From positions 187,574,270 to 187,638,269 of the forward strand of contig NC_057796.1 in the NCBI RefSeq assembly GCF_018294505.1: a DNA stretch of 64,000 bases, written 5' to 3'. This DNA is from Triticum aestivum. Its lineage: Eukaryota; Streptophyta; Magnoliopsida; Poales; Poaceae. Made by a program: the position numbers and the translations under genes. The notes under the pieces are model-generated. The model ran no database searches. It was not told the origin of the DNA and worked only from the letters and a program-made list of their open reading frames with translations. Positions 11,206 to 22,765 of the stretch are shown piece after piece. Numbering within the stretch: the stretch's first letter is position 1; each line of letters starts with the position of its first letter.

Positions 11206-11420
11206 CTCCGCCAGCGAGTGCTGGTCGACGTACCTCTCGCAGCTGAAACTCTTGTAGACGCAGTGCACCTTGCACGCATCGACCAGGGCGTCCATGAAAC
11301 GGGATTGGCTGTAGGGGATGTTGTGCCCGTCGAATGGTGCGCAGGAGGGAGTGGCTGTAGGGGACGTTGCGCCCGCCAAATGGAGCGCAGGAGTAGCACA
11401 TGAAGCAGTAGATGGTGTCC
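11206..11420 (-). pseudogene. SINA-like E3 ubiquitin ligase, 5' half (zinc-finger part)
   Basis: On the minus strand this encodes the link from the RING end (DTIYCFMCYSCAPF) to the first part of the SIAH-type zinc finger (SRFMDALVDACKVHCVYKSF, SCERYVDQHSLAE). It would read straight into HGSRCAHAPC at 4083 if the Gypsy and one CTCCG were removed. A 46-bp tandem duplication (units starting at 11309 and 11355) repeats the APFxGxNxPYS segment and, not being a multiple of three, shifts the frame. The RING domain proper is missing: homology stops near 11420, where TE-like DNA begins. The same damaged half is present at 24151-24365. Confidence 0.78.
11309..11400. repeat. 46-bp tandem duplication in the SINA-like fragment
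   Basis: CTGTAGGGGATGTTGTGCCC (11309) and CTGTAGGGGACGTTGCGCCC (11355) begin two adjacent units of 46 bp. The second gene copy has the same pair at 24253 and 24299, so this frameshifting event preceded the segmental duplication. Confidence 0.85.
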
Positions 11421-11933
11421 TTACTAGTACTCCCTAGTCACTACTCTTATGAAAAAACCGAGTTGGTGATGATGGTGTGCCTGCTGTCTTGTAGTATAGA
11501 CCGTCCGATCTATATCTAACAGATAGAAAGCAAACTATGACAATCTTACAAAAGATACCCGCACCTCTCTCTACATTTACAGATAAGGCCTTGCCTTGTT
11601 CATCCTTATCTCCCACAAGCTCATTGCTGAGCAATTAAGAAAGGAAGTCTCTGGAACAATCTGGCATGGTGGCCGCTTCCGGCGCCCATCCCCATGCCTC
11701 CGCCCAGCCGACCACCAGTCACCACCACGCCCCACTCCTGCCCACCTTATCTCTCATCTTCCTCGAGATATCATTTTTTCTATAAAATTCTTGAGATACC
11801 ATTTTTCTGATGAAATTCTCAAGATATCATTAGTTTTTACACATGGGATTACTCTTGCATGGGTCAATCACAACACGTGTTTTGTAAAAAAATGCATGTT
11901 GATGTTCCGTGCAATGCACGGGCATCTTGCTAG
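11421..11933 (+). mobile_element. Helitron-like 3' terminus (non-autonomous); 5' end uncertain
   Basis: The hairpin CCGTGCAATGCACGG (11907-11921) is followed 8 bases later by CTAG (11930-11933) and then T, the layout of a Helitron 3' end (hairpin, short spacer, CTRR, T). The body has no Rep/helicase coding. The TC start cannot be fixed; TCACTACTC near 11433 is a candidate. It directly follows the truncated SINA sequence, so it may have removed or replaced the RING exon. Confidence 0.5.
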
Positions 11934-12290
11934 TTTGCATACAATTCGAAACACCACGTAGAGACGTTCTTTGACCATTTTTACAAATATGTTAGTATCA
12001 TTGTTAGTGGTCAGCCGGTGCAAGTAATAACCCCGGGGGTTTTAACCTTTCTTTAGTAATGATATCTGGCGATTGTTCGCCACGAGCTCAATCCTGGCGA
12101 ATCCCACGTAACCGTCATGTTTCCATCCGACGGTGGCCTGTTTTTAAGTCATAGTATTTTAACAAAACCGCCACCCTTACACACGTACTGTAACTGCATC
12201 GTGGGCATTTGCAACTACCATGTCTCCCAGTGAATGTTTGCTGGGGATTGGAGTTAGCACCGATGGTGGTTAGTAGTCGTTCCACGCTCG
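11934..12290. other. Spacer between Helitron-like end and LARD, no gene seen
   Basis: It contains CTGGCGATTGTTCGCCACG and CTGGCGAATCCCACG, motifs reminiscent of Mutator-like MITE ends, but no paired termini could be shown. Repeated at 24878-25234. Confidence 0.4.
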
Positions 12291-12295
12291 GGCAT
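12291..12295. repeat. Target site duplication GGCAT (left, LARD copy 1)
   Basis: GGCAT abuts the left LTR and recurs at 23623-23627 after the right LTR. The duplicate element has the same pair at 25235-25239 and 36583-36587. Confidence 0.92.
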
Positions 12296-14178
12296 TGTGG
12301 CATCCCGGCTCAGAGAGACCGGAACGCCCCGTATTCCAGCCAGAGATCGAGGAGAAGTCTTTTGGAATACGGCACTGCTTGGCATAGCACAAATCTGCTC
12401 TCTAATACAGTCTATATGGGTACAAAGGGATCACATCGGCACGACGACACTACGCCTACCACGGTTGCTCCATGCAAGCAGCAGAACGACACGAAACAGC
12501 GGAATAGCGACGACGGTGATGAACTCCACTCCGCAGGGACTCTGGCTGGAATGCTTATCCTAGCTCGCAAACACAGGATCCACGACAAACAAGCAAGCAG
12601 ACAAGGCATGACTTGCAAACTGGCATTACACGCCAGGTCAGTACAGTGAATGTACTTGCAAGCTCACAGCAACCAAAGCAATCAATACAAACAACAACAT
12701 GGCATTTACAGGTTACTTAACAAAGATGAACATGATAGTAGCAGAACACATGGCATGCACAGGATGAACATGATACAACTAGAACAATACCAGATGAGCA
12801 TGGCATGAACATATTAGGATACTAACATGCAACATGTTAACAATATCGTGCACCAACTTACTCTGTTCGGGGTTATCTCGTAACCACCACATGAATCACT
12901 TACCATCATGGTCATTACACGATCACCTCAGGATCAAATCAAACTTGGTATTAACAATACAGTAGTAATCATTACATGACCACAAGGAGCTTGATCCTTA
13001 CCCTTGATTCTTGCTAACACCATAAACCTCAACCATCTTCGGTATCCTCGATACCACTGTGATCCTGTCATGATCACATAAAGATCAACCAACTTCTTTC
13101 ATCATCGAACCAAGGTTGTTATTAAACGGGTTATTATTTCTGTTGACCCATAGTGTGACCACTACGAACTAGGCCCTTATTCGCGAGCACGGCAATTGGT
13201 AGATTAAACACACTCTGCAGAGGTTAGCACACTATACCCACACCACAGAACCCATGGCCTCGTGCTCCCATTTGGGTGCACCAATGGCGTTCCGACAAAA
13301 CCAATGTACTTCCATGGCACTCTCCCGGCCACTTCGACCAACTCCCCTTTGGGCTAAGTCATGTGTGGCCCCGATGCCACTCTGGATATCCAAGGCAAAA
13401 CAAAAACGGTCCCAAACAGGGACATGTGCACATAACCAAACTCGGGCTCACAAGGCTTATGTCCGCCTACTTTGCCAAGAGAGTGCGTGCCCATAACCTT
13501 CCCTAGTTGGAGGCACCGGCAAGAGGCGTGATAATAGACCCAGTTAGGAGCCCCCATAAAGCAAGTGTGGATGCAATGGTCAGCTCGATTTCGATGGCAC
13601 TATGACTCAGCCAACAGTTGCTCAAGTTCATTTAAGTCCGCTTAAACTTGAATGCATTAAGAAAAGCCATATTAAAATAACATGATGCAACTATAATTGA
13701 GGAGCATGAAATCATCGTAAGCATGGAGGTGCAGCATAATCATCATGCATAACAACAATGAATCATTTATCCAAACAAGCATGGCATAGTGACGAGCATA
13801 AGCATAACACTACACACGAGAATAGCATGACAACTAGTATCAGAAATAAATACCATGCAAGAACATAACAATAATACTACCAAGTAAGCATATAACCAAC
13901 TAGATGCAAGGGAACATGCATAGCAACAGTACTGGATAACAAACGATAAGCATTGCATCAGAATGAACAACACTACCACCAGCATGTGCTACTACTACCA
14001 AGCATGACAGGAGAAAATAATACTAGCAAGTAGTACAAGATAACAAGATGCATCAGAACATAGCATGAAGGTGGACATGAATCTACGAGCATAACCGAAA
14101 CAACGACAGTAGCAGCAAATAAGCAGGCAATAAACGGTCAAACATCTATTAAGACAGAGAGGGTGTTTGTGAAGGAAG

Positions 14179-14204
14179 TACCATTTTGGCAAGCCAAAAT
14201 GGTA
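14179..14204. repeat. Short palindrome near the inversion edge
   Basis: Twelve-base arms TACCATTTTGGC and GCCAAAATGGTA are separated by two bases. The right LTR has the related but imperfect TACCATTTTGACTTGACAAA near 22717. It could extrude as a cruciform. Confidence 0.8.
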
Positions 14205-14995
14205 TGAAATTTTTACAGAATCTTTATATGTTCAAATCATCATGATCTACCAAATTTCAACTCAAATGTCTAGTCCATGTGAGTGCATCATCCAAATCAA
14301 TATTCTGGACCTAATCTGCTGTTACAAAGCAACCAGGTTGTTTTGTGGTCCATTTCTTCTCTAATTGCACAGGATGATAGTCCTTCTTATCCCAAACACA
14401 GCAGACATGAAGTTTGGCACTTTACCCTTCTCTGTTGATCACACGTGTGTAGCCAAGTTTGCTACAACAAACTTTCATCGATGCCTACCTTAGCTATAGA
14501 GCCTCTTCTCTCGATATTTCACTTTCCACAGCCCAACTGATGCAGAGACAATACCACGGATAAGGTTTGCCAGCCCATTGCGTCCCCAGTGTGCCAGGTC
14601 ATGTGCGCATTGGATTTTGCCTACGCACGCGCTCTGCTCGCTGTGGCCGCGTCCAGGACGTCGTTTTGCTTCGGGCCCTCCCCTGCTCGGCGTCTCAGCG
14701 TGCACGGGTGTGTCTAGCAGCTCTGCCTCGTCGACCCCTTCTCCCTAGACCCCTCTCCCCCTCCCGCAGCTCGCTCGCTGGCACTCGTCGCCGCGCGCCC
14801 ACGGATGAACTGTAATCGGCCGTCATCTTCCTCCTCTGGCCGTTTCTTCCCCATGCTCCCGAACCACTTCTGCCCCGTGAGACTGCCATCTGCACCTCCC
14901 TGTCGCCTTTCGTCCAGCGTGCTGGAGTGCACACGCGTACACGGCCATGGCCAAGCCACGGCCACGCATCCGCGGATGTCCCCCTCGTCCACGAT

Positions 14996-15001
14996 TATAA
15001 G
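14996..15001 (+). promoter_or_regulatory. TATA-like element of the inverted LTR promoter
   Basis: ATTATAAGTGTCCCTCCCC follows a GC-rich stretch and precedes a pyrimidine-rich leader. The same place in duplicate LTRs reads TATAAAT (27931) and, on the minus strand, CTATAAATGG (34871-34880). A core promoter is likely by position; the transcription start is not shown. Confidence 0.45.
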
Positions 15002-16011
15002 TGTCCCTCCCCGGTCTCAGTTCTCCTCACCAGCAGCTCCACCATCCTCCTCTACCCCTCCCGGCCAGAGATCCCCTCCTCACCTCCCTCTGTCACCACG
15101 GCTGCCGGCGAGCCTCGCTCCGATTCCGGCGAGTCCGAGCTCCCCTCCCCACTCTAGCACCACCTGAGCACTCCACCACCCCTCCTGGGCCCTTCCAGTG
15201 CCCCTCCCTCTCTCCGGTGGCCCCTTGCCACAAGCTCCAGCACCGGCCGAACTCACCTCCGCCGGATTCCTTGCTACCATCGCCTCCGTCCTCCCCGGCA
15301 GTCTCCCCGTACACCGTTGGATGCGGCCCGGCCTCTTGAGTTCTCTGGTGGCCGCGGCATCCCAAATGATGGCCGGAGTCAGCCAGAATCCTCGCCGGCA
15401 CGTGTCGGCCTCGCCTCTGTTTCGTCTGGCGCGGGAGGAAGATGAAGAAGGAGCGCGAGGAGAGAGAGAGGTGGGGCCCACCCGTCAGCGACCCAGGCGC
15501 CCGGCCCCGCAACAGCCAGCTGGATACGTGGAGGCGTCAAGTCCAAAATACATTTTTTGTTCAGTGAAAGCATATTACTCCAGAAGGCGCGATCTCTTAA
15601 ACCCGCCAGGGACCTGTTTGTAGAATTTTATATTACAGATTGGTCCCTCAGTTTCATCTGGCTATATCTTTTTGCCCGTAACTCCGTTCGAGGTGAATCC
15701 AATGCCTACTTCTTCGTCTCGTCGAGCTCCGTCTGTTGTTATCATTTCCACAAGGTTGTCACACTGTGAAAATGACCTTTTTGCCCTTGCCCTTATCTAG
15801 CCCCCTCCGAGAGAGAAGCGTTCCGACGAATTGTTCTGCGACTTCACCACACTTCTTTCCAGTGATTTCTTCATCACCAGGCAAGTCATAACAGCCACTT
15901 GCATGATATCTCTCTAGGTTTCAAGACCACATAGCCACAGAAAAGCAATTCAAAGCAGAAATCCAAAGAAAATCAAAAGAAAAAGAAAGGGCCAAAAATC
16001 AGGGTGTGACA

Positions 16012-16025
16012 AACCTTCCCCGCTT
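16012..16025 (-). other. Polypurine tract of LARD copy 1
   Basis: The minus strand reads AAGCGGGGAAGGTT directly before the LTR start TGTCACACCC. The same sequence is at 28965-28978. Confidence 0.8.
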
Positions 16026-16924
16026 AAAGAAATCTCGTCCTCGAGATTTGGTTGCTCAGGGAACAAGTATGAACATACTAACTTAAGGAGACCGTTTCCA
16101 ACTCAGGTATCCTTTTTCCTGTATGATGTTCCCATAAAACTTCATATGACTGACTGCCTGGCTCTAGGGTGGTTTGCTTCACCGTATCTGATATTCTGGC
16201 ACGTATTACCTCACATGTTCATGTTCACACTGGCTCCAATATCTTTTATATCTGCTGACTTAGCTGAGGTGCGAAAAATAATCATGACTGCAACACGTGC
16301 CCTTCTCACAAGTTTGAGAGTGGTTTCCGATGGATGTGTCATTCTTGAATCCATCGCTGACAACATTCCCTGGATTTGCGAATAGATCTTCCCACTGGAC
16401 ACTAAATATCTTATTCCTTGAATTGGGTTGCTTAAATAGATGCATTTCCTCTAGGTTCAACACAGTGTTGTGAATCAAACTGTTCTTGTGGCGGAATCTG
16501 ACTTCTTACAGGTATCCCTGAATCATTTTGGCTAGCTCCACTGTCTTGAGGATTAGATCTGTACCAAAGATTTGACTGTCGTGTGTAATGACCAACATAA
16601 AGGGGTATGGCCTTGCAATGATAGTATCCACCGACTTGACTGATGGTGGAGGGCTTTGCCATATATATATACTCTTAATTCCTCACGTGACCATAGGTTA
16701 TGTCGGGTGCAATGTTCTGGCATACGTACTTTTATACTCATCTCCTAACACGGTAACATCTTTTAATTGGCAAGTTCATCGCCTCTCAAGTTTTATCCGT
16801 AGGGAAATGATCATCCAAACCCTCGCAAGAAATCGGCAAATAAATCAGTAGCCACCAGAATGGTCTTTACAACTCAGATCTGGGACATTACTGAAATAAC
16901 TCAACTACGGCTCAAGACAGTCGA

Positions 16925-17140
16925 AAAGCAGCTCAGAGCATGAGACCGTGTTGATAAGAAGAAAGTGTGCGAGTTCCCTAAGACGGGTGAAAAGCAACTC
17001 AGAGCATAGGGCCGCTGTCACAAAAAGAAACTCAACAGTAGTACGAGATGACCGGAAAGCAGCTCAGAACTCGTGACAGTTGTTGAATAGAGAGATATAA
17101 AGTCGGCATACACCCCGGATGGCCAAAAACAGCTCAGAAC
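16925..17140. repeat. Four spaced copies of an AAAGCAGCTCAGAGCAT motif
   Basis: Copies start near 16925, 16991, 17055 and 17126, with spacings of 66, 64 and 71 bp, each followed by a CCGTGTT/GCCGCTGT/GACAGTTGTT-like block. All four recur in LARD copy 2 (about 29876-30085). Confidence 0.7.
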
Positions 17141-17627
17141 ACAGGCGTTGTGCCGTTGCCGGAGAAAAGTAGACAAGGGCTCATCAGGATCATATACCAA
17201 ATTCACAGGCACTTTCACAAAGCTCACGGTTGTCATCAATCTTCATAGTCCTTTGTCACACTATGGTGTAATACTGGCTTTCTTCTTGTAACAATACTCA
17301 TGTGTTTGTCAGATTCCGTTTACATCATTGTTCGAGTGACTTGCAAGACCTTGGTTGTATGCTCACAATGAGAGCATGCGTAGCTGAGCATTTGGTTCCT
17401 GAGGGAGACACTTCTGTCCAGACTGGCTCGTTTTCCTGACCAAACTGTTGTGGAACTGATTTTTGAGATGCACTACCATATGTTGTCAACTCGCTGTGTA
17501 ATACCTTGTACCGGTGCCATACCGAGGAAGCTTGTGCTGACATGCATCACGCTGAGGAAGACTGAATAGCTTGTGCTCAAAGCTTTCGTCAGACAGCTTG
17601 CTAAAGAAGGTAGGGTACCATACTTCA

Positions 17628-17827
17628 GAAGCTTCCCCCCTTAAAGATTTGCTGGGGAAGACTCAGTACCTTGTGCCAGAAGCTTTTGCGGTGGCTTACG
17701 GAAGAAGCTTAAGTATCTTGTGCTGGAAATCATCCACATATCATGCTCGAGAAGATAGAGGAATCTTGCATTGGAAGCTTCTTGGGTAGCTTCCGAGGGA
17801 AAACCGAGTTACCTACAACAGAAGCTT
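17628..17827. repeat. Five GAAGCTT motifs with CTTGTGC companions
   Basis: GAAGCTT occurs at 17628, 17689, 17704, 17774 and 17821, interleaved with TACCTTGTGCCAGAAGC and ATCTTGTGCTGGAA. This is an imperfect short repeat array in the core, conserved at 30577-30775. Confidence 0.6.
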
Positions 17828-19051
17828 CATATTGTGGTATGCTGACTGAATGCCATATATATACCCTTTAATATTTCTGCTGGCGATTACTGGTATAAAA
17901 AGGTTGTCCGACTATCCTTCTTGCTGAGTACTAAATTCATAGTACATTCTGGCTTTGACTGACAATATGCCATTGGTCTTGCGCACCACTGGTCTTCCGG
18001 ATGATTTCATTATTACTGCTATGAAAATTGCACACTGATATAGACTTGATGTTGATAATTCAAGCCAGGATATCATTTGCATTCAGACCATATGCTCCCA
18101 GTACAATGCAGTTGGTTGAGAATTCCATACTATTTTGCTGAGCTTCCAAATATTTGAACTCTTCACTGATTCTTCGGGTCCGGTGTCGGATGATGAGCAA
18201 GTTTTATAAGGGGAAATAATGCAACACCAAGGGCCCAAAGAAATAAACAAAAGAAGCGACGAAAACAAAAGCACACAAAGTATACAAATAATATACACAC
18301 AATATCATATTCAAGCAACATCACATATTACTGCTACTCACAACAATAATATGCGTGCATACTTAAGCACACAAATATCACGGGAACACCGGTATTTGCG
18401 ATCTACTATGCTGTAGCAGTGTGCACGGAAGTGAATCCAAGTGTGGAAGGAGTTGGTGTATACAAGGTTACACCAAGCGCTGGCTTAACATCATCGCATC
18501 TGGGCGGACACGAAGGTGAGGACAGTCTTGGTGATCATGTAGCGAAACACAGAGGTTACGACCACATCATCATCAAGTGGACGGACGAAAATCATACACG
18601 TCCAAAGAATGGGTGACAAGTTAGGGTAGAGTTGAAAAATAAAGCCTGTTGGCATTGCCCTTTTCTAACAGCAGAGTTCAGTAAGGGTTGCCAACACGGC
18701 GAGATGGATGGCATGATTCGGGATAGTAACATGGCTATCACCGAAACGGTAGGGGTGACTGGCGGAAGGATAAGGATGCGATACCCGTGAATGGTGTCTG
18801 AAACACTTGGTACGTCGGCATCACTCCGCTGGGACAGAGATGACGCCAAACACCGAAGAGCAGGTATGCAAAACTGGAGGGTGCAGGTAGTGGATTGACA
18901 CCGATGCCACCTACACTCACAAGATTAACCGTTAGCGAACATATAATAAGTCTATATGCATGATATGCGACAAACAAATGCAGCAGACTGACAAGACTCT
19001 ATACTACCGTTGTCTAACGTTCGCGCGGACTAGGGCATCCTACAACCAGAC

Positions 19052-19065
19052 GTGCTCTGATACCA
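19052..19065 (-). other. Initiator-Met tRNA primer binding site, LARD copy 1
   Basis: The minus strand reads TGGTATCAGAGCAC, an exact initiator tRNA-Met primer site, four bases inside the 5' LTR (spacer GGCT). Confidence 0.9.
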
Positions 19066-21910
19066 AGCCTGTGGCTCCCCGGCTCAGAGAGACCGGAATG
19101 CCCTGTATTCCAGCCCAGAGATCGAGGAGAAGTCTTCTAGAATACGGCATTGCTTGGCATAGAACAAATCTGCTCTTTAATACAGTCTATATGGGTACAA
19201 GGGGATCACATCGGCACGGCGACACAGCGCCTGCCACGGTTGCTCCATGCAACCAGCAGAACGACACGAAACAACGGAATAACTACTGGAAGCGGAACAA
19301 CGACGACGGTGATTAACTCCACTCTGCAGGGACTCTGGCTGGACCGCATATCCTAGCTCGCAAACTCAGGGTCCACGAAAAACAAGCAAGCAGACAAGGC
19401 ATAACCTGCAAACTGGCATGACACACCAGGTCAATACATTGAATGTACTTGGAAGCACACAACAACCAAAGCAATCAAGACAAACAACAACATGTCATTT
19501 CAGGTTACTTAACAAAGATGAACATGATACTAGCAGAACACATGGCATGCACAAGATGAACATGATACAACTAGAACAATACCAGATGAGCATGGCATGA
19601 GCATCTGAGGATACTAGCATGCAACATGTTAACAATATCATGCACCAACTTACTCTATTCGGGGTTACCTCCTGACCACCACATGAATCACTAACCATCA
19701 TGGTCATTACACGATCACCTCAGGATCAAATCAAGCTTGGTATTAACAATACTGTAGTAATCACTACATGACCACAAGGAGCTTGATCTTTACCCTTGAT
19801 TCTCGCATAACACCTTAGACATCAACCATCTTCGGTATACTCGATACCACTGTGATCCTCTCACGATCACATAAAGACCAACCAACTTCTTTCATCATCG
19901 AACCGGGGTTGTTATTAAACAGGTTATTATTACTATTGACCCATAGTGTGACCTACTATGAACCGGGCCCTTATCCGCGGGCACGGCAATCGATAGATTA
20001 AACACACTCTGCAGAGGTTAGCACACTATACCCACACCACAGAACCCATGGCCTCGTGCTCCCATTCAGGTGGACCAACGACGTTCCGACAATACCGATC
20101 TACTGCCATGACACTCTCCCGGCCACTCCGACCAACTCCCCATTGGGCTAAGTCATGGGTGGCCCCGATGCCACTCTGGACATCCAACGGCCACCGTCGT
20201 GGCAAAACAAAATGGTCCCAAACAGGGACATGTGCACATAACCAATGTCAGGCTCACAAGGCTTATCTCTGCCTACCTGGCCAAGGTAGGTCGTGCCCAT
20301 AACCTTTCCTAGTTGGAGGTACCGGCGAGAGGCATGACAATAGACCTAGTTAGGAGCCCCCATAACACAAGTGCGGTTGCACGGGTCAGCTCGATTTCGA
20401 TGGCACTATGACCCAGCCAATAGTTTTTAAAGTTCATTTAAGTCCGGTTAAACTTGAATGCGATAAGATGAGCCATATTAAAATAACATGATGCAACTAT
20501 AATGCAGGAGCATGAAATCATCATAAGCATGGAGGTGCAGCATAATCATCATGCATAACAACAATGAATCATTTATCCAAACGAGCATGGCATACTGACG
20601 AGCATAAGCATAACACTACACATGAGCATAGCATGACCACTAGCATCAGAAATAAATACCATGCAAGAACATAACAAGAATATTACCAAGTAAGCATGTA
20701 ACCAACTAGATGCAAGGGAACATGCATAGCAACAATACTGGATAACAAACGGTAAGCATTGCATTAGAATGAACAGCACTACCACCAGCATGTGCTACTA
20801 CTACCAAGCATGACAAGAGAAAATAATAGTAGCAAGTAGTACAAGATAACAAGATGCATCAGAACATAGCATCAAGGTGGACATGAATCCACGAGCATAA
20901 CCGAAACAATGACAGTAGCAGGAAATAAGCAGGTAGTAAAATGGCAAACATTTATTAAATATTCAAGTAGAAACCATGGCAATTGCATGTCTATCATGCA
21001 AGTGGCTGTTGTGGCTTGCTTGGGGATGAAAAATCATCGGGAAGAAGTGTGGTGAAGTCGCGGAACGATTCGCCGGAACGCTTCTCTCTCAGAGGGGGAT
21101 AGATAAGGGCAAGGGCATAAAGGCCATTTTCACAGTGTGACAACCTTGTGAAAATTGTGCCAATAGATAGAGCTCGACGAGACAAAGAAGTAGGCGTTGG
21201 ATTCACCTCAAACAGAGTTACGGGCAAAAAGATATAGCCAGATGAAACTCAGGGACCAATCTGTAAAATAAATTTCTACAAACAGGTCCCTGGCTGGTTT
21301 TACAGATCGCGCCTTCCAGAGAAATACGCTTTCACTGAACAGAAAATGTATTTTGGACTTGATGCCTCCACTTATCCAGCTGGCAGTGGCTGGGCCGGGC
21401 GCCTGGGTCGCTGACGGGTGGGCCCCACCTCTCTCTCCGTCCTCCTGCTCCTTCTTCCTCTTCCTCCCGTGCCAGACGAAATAGAGGTGAGGTCGACGTG
21501 CGCCGGCGAGTATTCCGGCCAACTCCGGCCATCATTTGGGACGCTGTGCCACCGGAGAACTCAAGAGGCCGGGCCACATCCAACGGTGTACGGGGCGACC
21601 GCCGAGGAGGACGGAGGCGATGGCAGCAAGGACTCCAGTGGAGGTGAGTTTAGCCGGCGCTGGAGCTCGTGGCAAGGGGCCACCAAAGGAGAGGGAGGGG
21701 CACTTGAAGGGCTCGAGAGGGGTGGTGGAGGGCTCATGTGGTGCTAGAGTGGGGAGGGGAGCTCGTACTCGCCAGAATCGGAGCGAGGCTTGCCGGCGGC
21801 TGTTGTGATAGCGTGAGGTGAGGAGGGTATCTCCAGCTCAGGGAAGAAGCTGGGGAGGGGTAGAGGAGGATGGTGGAGCTGCTGGTGAGGAGAGCTAAGG
21901 TCGGGGAGGA

Positions 21911-21920
21911 CCATTTATGG
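21911..21920 (-). promoter_or_regulatory. TATA-like element of the native LTR promoter
   Basis: The minus strand reads CCATAAATGG at 21911-21920, and the intact form CTATAAATGG is present in copy 2 (34871-34880). Surroundings are GC-rich and it faces the primer site. Confidence 0.4.
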
Positions 21921-22765
21921 CATGGCCGAGGGGGACGTCCGCGGAAGCGTGGCCGTGGCTCGGCCATGGCCGCGTACGCATGTGCACGCCTGCAGGATGG
22001 ACGAAAGGTGACGGGGAGGAGCAGAGGGCAGTCTCACGGGGCAGAAGAGGTCGAGGAGCACGGGGAAGTAACCGCCATAGGAGGAAGACGACAGTCGGTT
22101 ACAGTTCGTCCATGGGTGCACGGCGACGAGTGCCGAGGAGTGAGCTGCAGGAGGCGGAGAGGGGTCCAGGGAGAAGAGGTCGATGAGGTAGAGCTGCTAG
22201 ACATGCCCGTGCATGCTGAGACGCCGAGCAGGGGAAGGCCCAAAGCAAAACAACGTCCTGGACGTGGCCACAACAAGCAGAGCGTGTGCGTACGCAAAAT
22301 CCAACGCAGTCACCACGCGACATGGCACACAGAGGACACAATGGGCTGGCAAACCTTGTCCGGGGTGTTGTCTCTGCATCAGTGGGGATGTGGAAAGTGA
22401 AATATCAAGAGAAGAGGCTCTGTAGCTAAGGTAGGCATCGATGAAAGTTTGATGTAGCAAACTTGGTTGCACACCTATGATCAACAGAGAAGGGTAAAGA
22501 GCCAAACTTCATGTCTGGTGTTTTTGGGATAAGAAGGACTATCATCCTGTGCAATTAGAGAAGAAATGGACCATAAAACAACCTAGTTGCTTTGTAACAA
22601 CAGATTAGGTCTAGAATATTGATTTGGATGATGTAGTCACATGGACTAGACATTTGAGCTGAAATTTGGTAGATCATGATGGTTTGAACATATAAAGATT
22701 CTGTAAAAAATTCATACCATTTTGACTTGACAAAATGGTACTTCCTTCAAAGACATCCTCTATGT

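Larger units (their letters stand above)
14153..15908 (+). repeat. Inverted LTR block in LARD copy 1
   Basis: The block starts next to TACCATTTTGGC/GCCAAAATGGTA (14179-14204) and ends at CCACTTGCATGATA (15908). Its reverse complement begins and ends at the matching positions of the right LTR (CTATCATGCAAGTGG near 20991; CAAAATGGTACTTCCTTC near 22735). It contains the TATA-like sequence of the LTR, now facing right. Confidence 0.88.
12296..16011 (-). repeat. Left (3') LTR of LARD copy 1, with internal inversion
   Basis: 12296-14152 matches 19070-20958 directly and 15909-16011 matches 23522-23622 directly, but the block 14153-15908 is the reverse complement of 20990-22765. The first 200 bp show about 6-7 mismatches per 100 against the right LTR by hand count. 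GC-rich 14560-15550 holds open frames on both strands that are shadows of the LTR, not genes. Confidence 0.88.
16026..19051 (-). other. Non-coding core of LARD copy 1
   Basis: The core is about 3 kb with stops in all frames, no retroviral motif and no ORF above about 90 codons. It contains the conserved purine-rich start CCAAATCTCGAGGACGAGAT (minus strand near 16030-16050), which is also found after the LTR in copy 2, and two sets of short recurring motifs (16925-17140 and 17628-17827). In LARD families such cores are thought to act through RNA structure and packaging; that is family knowledge, not shown here. Confidence 0.7.
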
